Source of the DNA: Streptomyces sp. CB01635
GTDB lineage: Bacteria; Actinomycetota; Actinomycetes; Streptomycetales; Streptomycetaceae
DNA length: 64,000 bases
Assembly: GCF_002803065.1 (NCBI RefSeq)
Contig: NZ_NNBL01000004.1
Coordinates: forward strand, 67,831 to 131,830
Direction of reading: 5' to 3'
Shown here: piece by piece, positions 54,158 through 61,505 of the stretch
How positions within the stretch are numbered: position 1 is the stretch's first letter
How the letters are laid out: the number at the start of each line of letters is the position of its first letter
Program-made: the position numbers and the translations under genes
The notes under the pieces: generated by a model
Databases searched by the model: none
What the model was told of the DNA's origin: nothing
What the model saw: the letters and a program-made list of their open reading frames with translations, nothing else

Positions 54158-54176
54158 TCAACGAGGAGCCGAGCAA

Positions 54177-54839
54177 GTGAAGTCGTACACAGGTGCGCTG
54201 TTCAACAGCGGCCCGGTGGAGAGGCTCCTCGATCTCGCGGCGAGATGTCAGGAATCTTCCGGCGCCAGTCCGTTGGACGACGATCTGAGGCGCTTCATTC
54301 GGATTGTGGAGAATTCGAATGCCGCTCACTGGGCCTGCCCCATTTCCACCGTCGCCGCACTCCTGGAGTTCGTGGGAGATGTCGTGGACGGCGACTCCGC
54401 GCCTTTTGTCCCTGCCGAATTCCAGAAGAGGCTGCTGCGGGTCGCCGATGGAGTGGGTGGAGGTGAGTATTTGCGCACACTGGCGGGAATCATCAGGATT
54501 CTGGCCCAAGGTCCGGTTGCGGATTACGCGGAACTCCCCATGGCCGCATGGGAGGCTCGCGTCCTATTTCCTCGGCTAGGCGGATTCGGTGCAAACTGGA
54601 TCTATGATGGCGAGTATTCGTCGATCGAGGAATCGGTCCGGGCGGCCGTTGATTCAGAGCACCCCTATTGCCCTGAATTCCTGTCTCCCTTGGCGGCCGA
54701 GGCGCAAACGGCTTTGGTCCTGTTCCCGGAGCAGGAATCTTTCCGCGTCAACATCTCGGAGCAGATTCCGTGGGCTTCCATCGCGTCGGTCAGGGAACTG
54801 CTTGGGTTGATCAATGACCATATGCGGCATGAACACTGA
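54177..54839 (+). CDS. Candidate immunity protein for the RNase A-like toxin
   Basis: 220-residue acidic, helical, cytoplasmic protein beginning 19 bases after the toxin stop, the classical place of an immunity gene. GAGGAG lies about 10 bases before GTG 54177. No family was recognised with confidence. Its DNA is lower in GC than neighbours and uses codons uncommon in Streptomyces (ATT, TTT, AGG), so it was probably acquired together with the toxin tip. It should bind and block the RNase domain; this is inferred from position. Confidence 0.6.
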   Translation: MKSYTGALFNSGPVERLLDLAARCQESSGASPLDDDLRRFIRIVENSNAAHWACPISTVAALLEFVGDVVDGDSAPFVPAEFQKRLLRVADGVGGGEYLRTLAGIIRILAQGPVADYAELPMAAWEARVLFPRLGGFGANWIYDGEYSSIEESVRAAVDSEHPYCPEFLSPLAAEAQTALVLFPEQESFRVNISEQIPWASIASVRELLGLINDHMRHEH

Positions 54840-54856
54840 GACACACGGAAGGTAAA

Positions 54857-55162
54857 GTGCCGACCCGAATCCGCTCTTCCACGTACCCCGACCGCGAGAC
54901 CGCCCAATGGGCGACCCAGCAGGTGGTCACCGCCAACGAGCAGCTCGTCCACCGATGGCTGGCCCAGTCCACCCGCCCCCGCCTCACCGTCGAGGCGGCC
55001 TGGCCGTCACGCCAGGACCCGGTCGGCCGGGTCCTGCTCCAGGCGATGATGCTGGCAGGCCGCGACCCGGTCGACGTACGAGCCGCACGCGTGATCCTCA
55101 GGCGGGACGACGCGAGCCCGCACGGTTTCGTGGTGCACGCCACGTTCCCGGTCTACCTGTAA
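54857..55162 (+). CDS. Orphan, degraded RNase A-like toxin tip
   Basis: 101-residue protein matching the second part of the RNase A-like toxin domain: TRIRSSTYPDRETAQWATQQ, NEQLVHRWLAQ, DPVGRVLL and VRAARVILRRDDASPHGFVV. It begins after the point where the catalytic His and Arg would be, and its end reads ATFP where active forms have TSYP, so all four catalytic residues are lost. GGAAGG lies four bases before GTG 54857. It is a displaced toxin cassette; a decoy or immunity-like use, or recombination donor, is possible. Confidence 0.65.
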   Translation: MPTRIRSSTYPDRETAQWATQQVVTANEQLVHRWLAQSTRPRLTVEAAWPSRQDPVGRVLLQAMMLAGRDPVDVRAARVILRRDDASPHGFVVHATFPVYL

Positions 55163-55196
55163 CCATCTGTAACCACCCGTAGAGGATGTCGCAGCC

Positions 55197-55898
55197 GTGC
55201 CCATGAATCCCCTCGAACACGACCGTCGATACGGCGAGTTGGACCAGGTGATGCGCGCGTACGTGGGCCAGGCGGCCGATGACACCGAGGACAAGCCGGG
55301 CGCAGCGCTCACCGCCTACCTCCGCCACACCTGGCACACGCGCCCCTGGGCACTGGCCGACGCCGAACAACAGCTCCGCGAGTACTCCCGCAACCCCCCG
55401 GGCCGTGTGCGCCTGCGCCTGGGCGAGTTCTACCCCGTCCCCGACGTCGGGCTGCCCGAGGCGGACATCCAGGACTGGCTGCGTATCCTCGCCGACCACA
55501 TCAAGCACAGCATCGAGGCGGGCGAAGTCCCGCCGCCCTCCGCCCCCGTGACCCACTGGGAGTGGCACGCCCGCTTCCCCGAAGCCGCCCAGTTCCTCGG
55601 CGGCTGGTTCTCCCAGGACATGCCGGACGAGTTCGAAGACCACGACGCGGCGACCAGGGACTACATCACCACCACGGACCTCCACCTCAAGGCGCGCCTG
55701 GCGGGAGAACTCCACGAACTGCTGGCCCTGCCCCTGGACGAGTCGGACTACGCACAGGGGCTGACGGAACTGGGCATGGAGGTCGACCCGGAGACCCCGT
55801 ACTCCCCGTCGGGCTGGCTGGCGCGGGTGGCGGAGCAGATGGGCGGGGGAGGCTTCGTGGCGGATTACGGGGAGGGGCGCGCCCAGGGCGGAGAGTAG
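55197..55898 (+). CDS. CdiI-type contact-dependent inhibition immunity protein
   Basis: 233-residue cytoplasmic protein. Two similar halves are suggested: 10-110 (YGELDQVMRAYVGQAADDTE, AYLRHTWHTRPWALADAEQQ) and 115-230 (FPEAAQFLGGWFSQDMPDEF, LALPLDESDYAQGLTELGME), the second close to CdiI-type immunity proteins annotated beside Streptomyces toxins. It follows the orphan tip by 34 bases and pairs with it as the first immunity gene pairs with the intact toxin. The GTG at 55197 has GAGGA 10 bases upstream; ATG 55203 is an alternative. Confidence 0.75.
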   Translation: MPMNPLEHDRRYGELDQVMRAYVGQAADDTEDKPGAALTAYLRHTWHTRPWALADAEQQLREYSRNPPGRVRLRLGEFYPVPDVGLPEADIQDWLRILADHIKHSIEAGEVPPPSAPVTHWEWHARFPEAAQFLGGWFSQDMPDEFEDHDAATRDYITTTDLHLKARLAGELHELLALPLDESDYAQGLTELGMEVDPETPYSPSGWLARVAEQMGGGGFVADYGEGRAQGGE

Positions 55899-55912
55899 GG
55901 CCTCGCCCGCAC

Positions 55913-56554
55913 TCAGCGGCTGCCGAAGCTGGGGTTCCGCAAGCAGACGGTGACGACGCCGACGTCGAGAACGGTGAAGTCCCTGCTGTTTTCCGAATGT
56001 TCGCGGTGCGCGGAGACATGGGCGCTGCCGGAACCGGGCCGCTTCACCCGGACGGCCACGTCTCCGCCCCCCTTCTCCTCGCCGCCCGACCGTTTCCATC
56101 CCTTGCCCTCAAGCCGCGTGACGACTTCGCGTACGAGCTGATCGGGGGAGCGTGAATCGGAGGCGCTGAGGGTCACGCTGACATCGGCAGAAGCGACGAC
56201 CTGAGCGTCATCCATGGAATCCCCGACGAAGTCCTGAGGGTGACAAGCACTGCTGCCGCCACCGAACTCCTCGGGCTCACGCCCAGGATCGACGGCCTCG
56301 GCCGCGCCGTAGACATCCGGATACATGGCGTCCATGGCTTGCCGGTACGTGCGCCGGGCCGGGCCGACGTGGGTGGAGCAGGCCGTCATGGCGCCGGCGA
56401 GGGCGAGGAGAGCGGCGACGCGGAGCCCCCGGCGGCGCGTGGGATACGGGTACGGGTACGGGTACGGGCATGGGCATGGGCACGGGCACGGGTGGGAGCC
56501 ATGCCCCCATCCCAGCGCAGGGCCGCGGCCCGGGAGACGGGGACGTGTACTCAT
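55913..56554 (-). CDS. Lipoprotein with (Pro-Tyr/Pro-Cys) repeat before its lipobox
   Basis: 213-residue predicted lipoprotein of unknown function. Residues 22-38 are a run of alternating Pro with Cys then Tyr, encoded by a hexanucleotide array; after a TRRRGLR basic patch comes a hydrophobic helix and the lipobox GAMTACST. The mature part includes DQLVREVVTRLEGKGWKRSG and a final Cys. The ATG at 56554 is uncertain: no strong SD is seen, and translation could start elsewhere in the array. Convergent with the immunity gene (14 bases). Confidence 0.55.
   Translation of the reverse strand: MSTRPRLPGRGPALGWGHGSHPCPCPCPCPYPYPYPYPTRRRGLRVAALLALAGAMTACSTHVGPARRTYRQAMDAMYPDVYGAAEAVDPGREPEEFGGGSSACHPQDFVGDSMDDAQVVASADVSVTLSASDSRSPDQLVREVVTRLEGKGWKRSGGEEKGGGDVAVRVKRPGSGSAHVSAHREHSENSRDFTVLDVGVVTVCLRNPSFGSR
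56441..56496. repeat. Hexanucleotide repeat (GGGTAC/GGGCAT)
   Basis: About nine six-base units in a row: GGGTAC-type units give way to GGGCAT and GGGCAC units. On the minus strand they encode the Pro-Cys and Pro-Tyr dipeptides of the lipoprotein. Because the unit is a multiple of three, slippage would change length without shifting frame. Confidence 0.8.
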
Positions 56555-56724
56555 CTCGCCCTGAGTGGGGGCGGCTGGAGCGTCGCCGACAGGAGCTTCA
56601 CTCGTCCGCCCGGATTGGTGGCCGACGGGTGTCAAAGCCCGGGCGAGTTCCGGGAGTTCGGCGGCCCCACCAGGCGCGGAGCGCGGCCGAACCGTCGCCC
56701 CGACAGGTCCGTCCGGCCGGGTGC

Positions 56725-56730
56725 TACCGT
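56725..56730 (+). promoter_or_regulatory. Leaderless-type -10 box (TACCGT) for the SnoaL-like gene
   Basis: TACCGT is followed by seven bases and then the ATG at 56738; no SD is present. Confidence 0.5.
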
Positions 56731-56737
56731 CCCCGCC

Positions 56738-57154
56738 ATGTCGGAGACCATAAGCACCACCAAGACCGAAATCGACGCGATCACGGCCGAGTTCTTCGGC
56801 GCGTTCGACAACAGGGGCGGCAGCGAGGCGGACGTCGACCGGATCCGCCGCCTCACGATCCCGGGCGCCGTGATCGTGAGCACCGGCCCGGCGACCACGG
56901 CCTACACGGTGGACGAGTTCATCGAGCCGCGCCGGAAGCTCCTCTCGGACGGCCGGCTGGTGGAGTTCTCCGAGTGGGAGACGACCGAACGGACCCAGAT
57001 CGCGGGCGACATCGCCGCGCGCTTCGGCGAATACCGCAAGTCCGGCATCATGAACGGCGAACCGTTCGAGGGCGGCGGCACGAAGTCAATCCAGTTCGTC
57101 CGCACGCCGGAGGGCTGGCGCATCGCGTCGTTCATCTGGTTCGACCGGCCCTGA
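56738..57154 (+). CDS. NTF2/SnoaL-like (DUF4440-type) protein
   Basis: 138-residue protein with the cone-shaped NTF2-like fold: an N-terminal helix (TKTEIDAITAEFFGAFDNRG), the strand-helix VDEFIEPRRKLLSDGRLVEF and a C-terminal sheet (TKSIQFVRTPEGWRIASFIW). Family members are enzymes or binding proteins; no catalytic pair stands out. It appears to be transcribed alone. Confidence 0.78.
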   Translation: MSETISTTKTEIDAITAEFFGAFDNRGGSEADVDRIRRLTIPGAVIVSTGPATTAYTVDEFIEPRRKLLSDGRLVEFSEWETTERTQIAGDIAARFGEYRKSGIMNGEPFEGGGTKSIQFVRTPEGWRIASFIWFDRP

Positions 57155-57192
57155 CCGACGCCGCGCGGAAACCGGGCGTTATCGACGATCTC

Positions 57193-57576
57193 TTACCGAC
57201 CCGCGCTCGTCTGCAACTCGGCGTCGGCTGGCTCGTCGTCATCGCCGTCAGGCACGGGGAGGCGGGCCCCTCTGCTACAGGCGATGCGGTGCACGTCGTG
57301 CAGCGCCTCGACCAATCGGGCTGTCAGGAAGCGGAGTTGGTGCGCGGTGGTCTTGCCGTCGCCGTCGCCGTCGCCGTCGCCAAGGAGGTCGGCGGCGTGG
57401 TCGAGGAGCTCTTCTGCCATGTCGAGCTGAACGGATTCGACGTTGTCGGCTACGCGGGAGAGATGGCTGCTGCCGGTGCCGTCGCTGAGGAGGTAGCAGG
57501 GGTTCCCGTCCAGGTTGGACCAGGGCAGGAGCCTGGGCCGGCTGACGGTTGTGGCGTCGTGGCTCTGGTAGATCAC
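57193..57576 (-). CDS. Conserved Streptomyces protein with Asp-Gly repeat
   Basis: 127-residue protein of unknown function, beginning MIYQSHDATTVSRPRLLPWS and containing LDGNPCYLLSDGTGSSHLSR and a helical VESVQLDMAEELLDHAADLL. A (Asp-Gly)4 run lies near residues 66-73 and is encoded by a six-base repeat. Proteins of this type occur beside WhiJ-like XRE/DUF397 clusters, as here. Its GTG start overlaps the previous stop by four bases, so it is coupled to the gene at 57573. Cytoplasmic. Confidence 0.68.
   Translation of the reverse strand: MIYQSHDATTVSRPRLLPWSNLDGNPCYLLSDGTGSSHLSRVADNVESVQLDMAEELLDHAADLLGDGDGDGDGKTTAHQLRFLTARLVEALHDVHRIACSRGARLPVPDGDDDEPADAELQTSAGR
57355..57381. repeat. GCCGTC hexanucleotide repeat
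   Basis: Four and a half GCCGTC units, encoding the Asp-Gly run of the gene on the minus strand. Length changes would stay in frame. Confidence 0.7.
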
Positions 57577-57923
57577 GCGACCACCTCAACGCCGTGGATA
57601 CGGCGCGGGCCGATGTCCACTCCGTGCACGGCGAGCCAAAGGGCACGGCGCCGGCCGCGTTGCCGCTTCGCCTGCTCGCGTTGCTCGTGGGCGAGGAGGT
57701 AGGGGCGGACGAGTCGGGAGTCTTCACCGCGGAGGGGGGCCGTGTGCGGGGAGGGGCGGCGAGGCGGAGTGTGGGGTGCGGGTGCGGGTGCGGGGTCTGG
57801 TGGAGCCGCCGCCGTGTGCTGCCGGTGCCGCCCGGAGGCGGGCCAGCCAAGCCGCAGCAGCGCCTCGATGAGGCGGGCGACAGGGTTCAACACGTCATCA
57901 ACTCCTCCGAAGTTGGTGTCCAT
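57573..57923 (-). CDS. Small conserved protein of a WhiJ-type cluster, function unknown
   Basis: 116-residue basic protein: MDTNFGGVDDVLNPVARLIE, ALLRLGWPASGRHR, a Pro/Ala-rich linker, then DSRLVRPYLLAHEQREQAKR and an end GVDIGPRRIHGVEVVA. No domain was recognised; similar proteins lie divergent from XRE/DUF5753 regulators in Streptomyces, from memory. The ATG at 57923 is chosen for likeness; ATGs at 57986 and 57992 would extend it, and no candidate has a strong SD. It overlaps the next gene by GTGA. Confidence 0.6.
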   Translation of the reverse strand: MDTNFGGVDDVLNPVARLIEALLRLGWPASGRHRQHTAAAPPDPAPAPAPHTPPRRPSPHTAPLRGEDSRLVRPYLLAHEQREQAKRQRGRRRALWLAVHGVDIGPRRIHGVEVVA

Positions 57924-58087
57924 GCCCCGGCCGATTCGAGGACGGTCGCGGGGGTCTTCCGTGCCTGAGGGCAGGTCGACCTGCATGGACATCGCTGTGT
58001 AGCGATCCGCTTACAGAGTGAGATAGGCCGGGTTAGGCTCGCCAGGGGGTCAGAGGTGACAAAGCATCTGTCGCACGGGAGTTGACG

Positions 58088-58882
58088 ATGAGCAACACCT
58101 ATGGGGAATGGCTGAAGGCGCAGCGCGAGGCGGCGGGCGTAACGCAGCAGGAGCTGGCCACGGCGGCGGTCATGACGCGTTCGCACATCTCACACATCGA
58201 GGCGGGGCGAAGGCTTCCGTCGAAGGCGGACGCACGGAGGCTGGACAAGGCCCTGAACACCGGCAATGTGCTGAGCAGCTTCCTTCCCGACAGCGACGGG
58301 GCGGTCGCTGAACACTTCGAGTCAGCCCATGCGCTCGAACAACAGGCCGTTGAGCTACGCGAGTTCGCGCTCTCCTTCGTCCCCGGCATCCTGCAGACGG
58401 AAAGGTATGCCCGTGCGGTTCTGAGCCCTTCCTACCCTCCTGTGAGGCAAAAGGAATGTGACAGGCTCGTTGTCACACGGCTTGAGCGAGCGAAGATCCT
58501 TGAGGATCCCGTATCGCCCGTAGTGTGGGCTCTCCTGGACGAGGCCGTGCTGGGCCGACCCATTGGTGGCCCTGACGTTATGGCCGAGCAGATCATGCAC
58601 ATCGTCAGGCTGGCCGAGTCGGGACGCGTCCGCGTGCATGTACTGCCGCGCTCCTTGGGGTTCCACCCGTTGCTGGAGAGCATGCTGACGCTGATGTGGT
58701 TCGACGATCAGCCGCCGGTGGCATACAGCGAGGGGGTACGCATGGGGAAGGTGCATGACTCCCCGGCCATGGTTCAGGAGCTTCAAGGTCGTTACGATCT
58801 TGCGCTAAGCGACGCACTGCCGCTCAAGGAGTCACTGGCCCTGCTACGGGCGACGGCAAAGGACTACGGACATCATGACTGA
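58088..58882 (+). CDS. WhiJ-like XRE/DUF5753 transcriptional regulator
   Basis: 264-residue DNA-binding protein. The helix-turn-helix is residues 5-60 (EWLKAQREAAGVTQQELATA, MTRSHISHIEAGRRLPSKAD), and the DUF5753 domain occupies about 90-260 (LREFALSFVPGILQTERYAR, VVWALLDEAVLGRPIGG, RVHVLPRSLGFHPLL). Such regulators pair with a DUF397 protein and often an HATPase protein; members affect development in S. coelicolor. ATG 58088 follows GGGAG by nine bases. The DUF397 gene overlaps its end by eight bases. Confidence 0.92.
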   Translation: MSNTYGEWLKAQREAAGVTQQELATAAVMTRSHISHIEAGRRLPSKADARRLDKALNTGNVLSSFLPDSDGAVAEHFESAHALEQQAVELREFALSFVPGILQTERYARAVLSPSYPPVRQKECDRLVVTRLERAKILEDPVSPVVWALLDEAVLGRPIGGPDVMAEQIMHIVRLAESGRVRVHVLPRSLGFHPLLESMLTLMWFDDQPPVAYSEGVRMGKVHDSPAMVQELQGRYDLALSDALPLKESLALLRATAKDYGHHD

Positions 58883-59096
58883 ACCGATCATCTGGAACGC
58901 TGCCGGACTGAACGGCTGGCGGAAGTCGTCCTACAGCGGCAGCGAGGGCGGCAGCTGCCTGGAAGTCCTGGACAACCACCCCACAGGTATCCCTGTCCGC
59001 GACTCCAAGACCCCGAACGGGCCCGCACTGGTCTTCCCTTCAACTGGCTGGTCCTCATTCATCACAGCGGTCAAGGCCGGAAGCTTCCACTTCTGA
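58875..59096 (+). CDS. DUF397 protein, partner of the XRE regulator
   Basis: 73-residue protein with the DUF397 signature WRKSSYSGSEGGSCLEVLDN and VRDSKTPNGPALVFPSTGWS. It is thought to bind the XRE protein and modulate its DNA binding, antitoxin-like in layout. Its ATG overlaps the regulator's stop by eight bases. Cytoplasmic. Confidence 0.93.
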   Translation: MTEPIIWNAAGLNGWRKSSYSGSEGGSCLEVLDNHPTGIPVRDSKTPNGPALVFPSTGWSSFITAVKAGSFHF

Positions 59097-59145
59097 CCTT
59101 TCGCGCCGGCTCGGGCGTGGTGGCTGGACTGGTCGCGAGCGGTAG

Positions 59146-59631
59146 CCGACTGCGCAGGCAGGTGTGGTTGCGCTTCTGGTCTCGGAGCTTGCGGCGAACG
59201 CACTGCTGTACGGCCGCGGCCTCCTTTAAGTGGAACTTACGTTGGTTAACGGCGTGTTGAGGATCTCGGTGTTCGGCCCCAGGGGAGACCTGCTGGTGGA
59301 CGCGTTCGTCGACCGATGGGGCGTCGTACCGTCCGCCGACTCGAAGTTCACGTGGTGCGAACTGGCCACGGGTCTGTCCACCCCGAACGGCCATGCTGGT
59401 GGGCTGCGTGCGGCCAGGGCCGAGTCACTGATCACTCTGCACGGCGAGGCCGGCGCACCGAGAGAAGCCCGGCGCACACACCTGAGCATCGCCCTCGCGG
59501 AAGAGTCCGCGATCGACGTGATCACGGACCTCCTCCACTGGCTACGCGCCCACGGCCGCGACCCGGACGAGGCATTGAACCGGGCGAAGGGGCACTTCGA
59601 GGCCGAGGTGCGCGCGAGGGAATCCAGCTGA
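59146..59631 (+). pseudogene. Decayed HATPase (anti-sigma-like) gene of the WhiJ cluster
   Basis: Residues VVALLVSELAANALLYGR (59164-59217) match the N-box region of RsbW/AbaA-type ATP-binding proteins, but the frame ends at TAA 59227-59229. Reading resumes in the same frame at GTG 59230: LTLVNGVLRISVFGPRGD, then DAFVDRWGVVPSADSKFTWC, the usual next and last parts of the fold, with the G-box region between them missing. The remaining C-terminal ~70 residues (HLSIALAEESAIDVITDLLH) look like a different small protein. A 133-residue product from 59230 may still be made but would not bind ATP. An XRE-DUF397-HATPase trio is the normal arrangement. Confidence 0.65.
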
Positions 59632-59639
59632 TGTGTGCC

Positions 59640-61505
59640 TCAGCCGTCCAGGAGCCCGGTGAAGAACCCGATGGACGGGGCGTCGGGGGTTCCGACGAGG
59701 AGCGCTCGGTCGAGAAGGATGTTGTTGTGCTCGCAGCTCGTCTCGGGGAGCATCACGCAGGCGTGGCACGCGGCGAGGTTGGTACCACCGGTGCCGGACC
59801 TGCGCGACTCGATGCACAGTGGGTCGGACGAGCACCATTCCGCGCGACGCACGGCCGAGTGCAGGGTGTCCGCCAGGCGCTCGGGCTCACCCTGGGCCAC
59901 CAGACCGCCGAGACTGCCCGCCGAATCGCTCGTGGCCGTGTAGATCAGCACGCCGGCCATGTGCTCGTCGGCGTAGAGCCGCTCGCGCAGGGCTGCCGCC
60001 GGGTAACCGGCGTCCAGGCTCCACTCGTTGATGAGCACGTGCGCCAGTGTGTGCAGGAGCACCATGCGCGGAGTCGCGGGAGACGTCGGGACGTGTCCCG
60101 GGTCCTTGGCACTCTGCTCCAGGAGCTTCTGATGAGCTGAGCGCATTCGCTGCACCCGGGCGGCCGTGGCCGCCTCCCAGGCGGCGAGACGCGCCTCGTC
60201 CAGACGGAAGAAGACACCCTCGCCGCGCACCTCCATCGCCGGCAACCAGTTCAGACCCGACGCGGAGAGAGCGGCCTCGTACGCCTCGGACGCCGACTCG
60301 GGTTCTGCGAGCCGGGTGAACGCCTTCAGGGCGCGCACCTCGCGCAGCTTCTTCACCAGCATGGGGCCGGTGACGCCCAGCGGGTTCAGGAGCTTCGGGT
60401 CGCCGACCGGGGGCTCGCAGACGAACTGCTCGTCGCGGGAGCGCTCGCGGTCGTCGTTGCCAGCACGCAGGCGCTCGTACTCCTTGTTGCGCAGGGCCTG
60501 GTAGCGGTGCTCGAAGGTGGGGGTCCCCTCGTCCTGAGGGTCCTCCTCGCGCTCGGCCTCGAGGAGTTCCATCACCTCGTCCACGGAGACCGGAGGGCCG
60601 TCCGGGAACGCTCCGTAGAGGAAGCCCTCGATCGCTGCGCGACCTTCCAGCTTACGCAGCAGGGGCCAACGGTCGGCGAGCGGGTCGGCGCGGCCGTCGC
60701 TCCACGGCGGGATGGACAGCGCGGACTTGAGGACCGGCTGCCAGGCGGAGGACGAACCGCGCTGGATCGTGCGCGCGGTTTCGGCGCAGGACTGCGCGGG
60801 CACCGAGGTGCCGAGCCAGGGGCGGGTGCCGCGGCAGCGCAGGCCGAGGTCCTTCAGCGCGTTCTTGCGGAAGGAGCCCTCCATGGACACCTCGGGAACT
60901 CCGCAGGTGCACGAGACCAGGACCGAACGCAGCGACAAGCTCCGGCCCGAGGAACGCATCTTGAGCGTGCCGCCGCACGAGCCTGCCGTGGCCCCGGATC
61001 CTCCGCCGCGCTCCGACGAGCGGTGGACCCAGTGCCAGTACGGGAACTCGTCGATGTGCCCAGCCTCGCAGGCCACGACGAAGCGGGAGGGCACCAGGTC
61101 GACCTCGCAGGTCCCGCACACACTGCGACCGGCCGGAGAGTTGAAGGCCTGGTGTCGCTGCAGGTCCTTGCACTCGGGGCACGAGTGCATGACGGGGAAG
61201 CGGCGGACGCGCAGGCCGTCCCTGCTGCTCTCGTCGGACGCGGGAGGCAGCCTGAAGTGGCCGACACCCAGCAGCCGGGACAGACGCTGCTCATGGATGC
61301 GAGGGGACTCGTCGCGGTTCCAGTGTTCCTCGGCATCGTCCAGTCCGGAGACGATGAACGACTCCTGGTCGACGGCGATCATCGCGCCGACGCCGTAAGT
61401 GGTGATCGCCTGCGCGCGACGGACGGCGCCGCGGCGGCGAAGGTTGAGAACGGGCGTGGAACCGTTTCCGCCGGTCCTGCGGCGACGGGCGGGGGGCGGG
61501 GTCAT
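59640..61505 (-). CDS. drmB: DISARM-type protein DrmB (DUF1998)
   Basis: 621-residue anti-phage defence protein; in DISARM, DrmA and DrmB form the core complex that acts on invading DNA. Visible are a zinc-binding block SCPECKDLQRH...SVCGTCEVDL, the family motif ACEAGHIDEFPYWHWVH, and the C-terminal DUF1998 region with RMVLLHTLAHVLINEWSLDA, YTATSDSAGSLGGL and the cysteines of EWCSSDPLC...ACHACVML...SCEH. The ATG at 61505 overlaps the drmA stop by four bases. The end is convergent with the HATPase remnant, eight bases apart. No drmC follows. Confidence 0.85.
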   Translation of the reverse strand: MTPPPARRRRTGGNGSTPVLNLRRRGAVRRAQAITTYGVGAMIAVDQESFIVSGLDDAEEHWNRDESPRIHEQRLSRLLGVGHFRLPPASDESSRDGLRVRRFPVMHSCPECKDLQRHQAFNSPAGRSVCGTCEVDLVPSRFVVACEAGHIDEFPYWHWVHRSSERGGGSGATAGSCGGTLKMRSSGRSLSLRSVLVSCTCGVPEVSMEGSFRKNALKDLGLRCRGTRPWLGTSVPAQSCAETARTIQRGSSSAWQPVLKSALSIPPWSDGRADPLADRWPLLRKLEGRAAIEGFLYGAFPDGPPVSVDEVMELLEAEREEDPQDEGTPTFEHRYQALRNKEYERLRAGNDDRERSRDEQFVCEPPVGDPKLLNPLGVTGPMLVKKLREVRALKAFTRLAEPESASEAYEAALSASGLNWLPAMEVRGEGVFFRLDEARLAAWEAATAARVQRMRSAHQKLLEQSAKDPGHVPTSPATPRMVLLHTLAHVLINEWSLDAGYPAAALRERLYADEHMAGVLIYTATSDSAGSLGGLVAQGEPERLADTLHSAVRRAEWCSSDPLCIESRRSGTGGTNLAACHACVMLPETSCEHNNILLDRALLVGTPDAPSIGFFTGLLDG

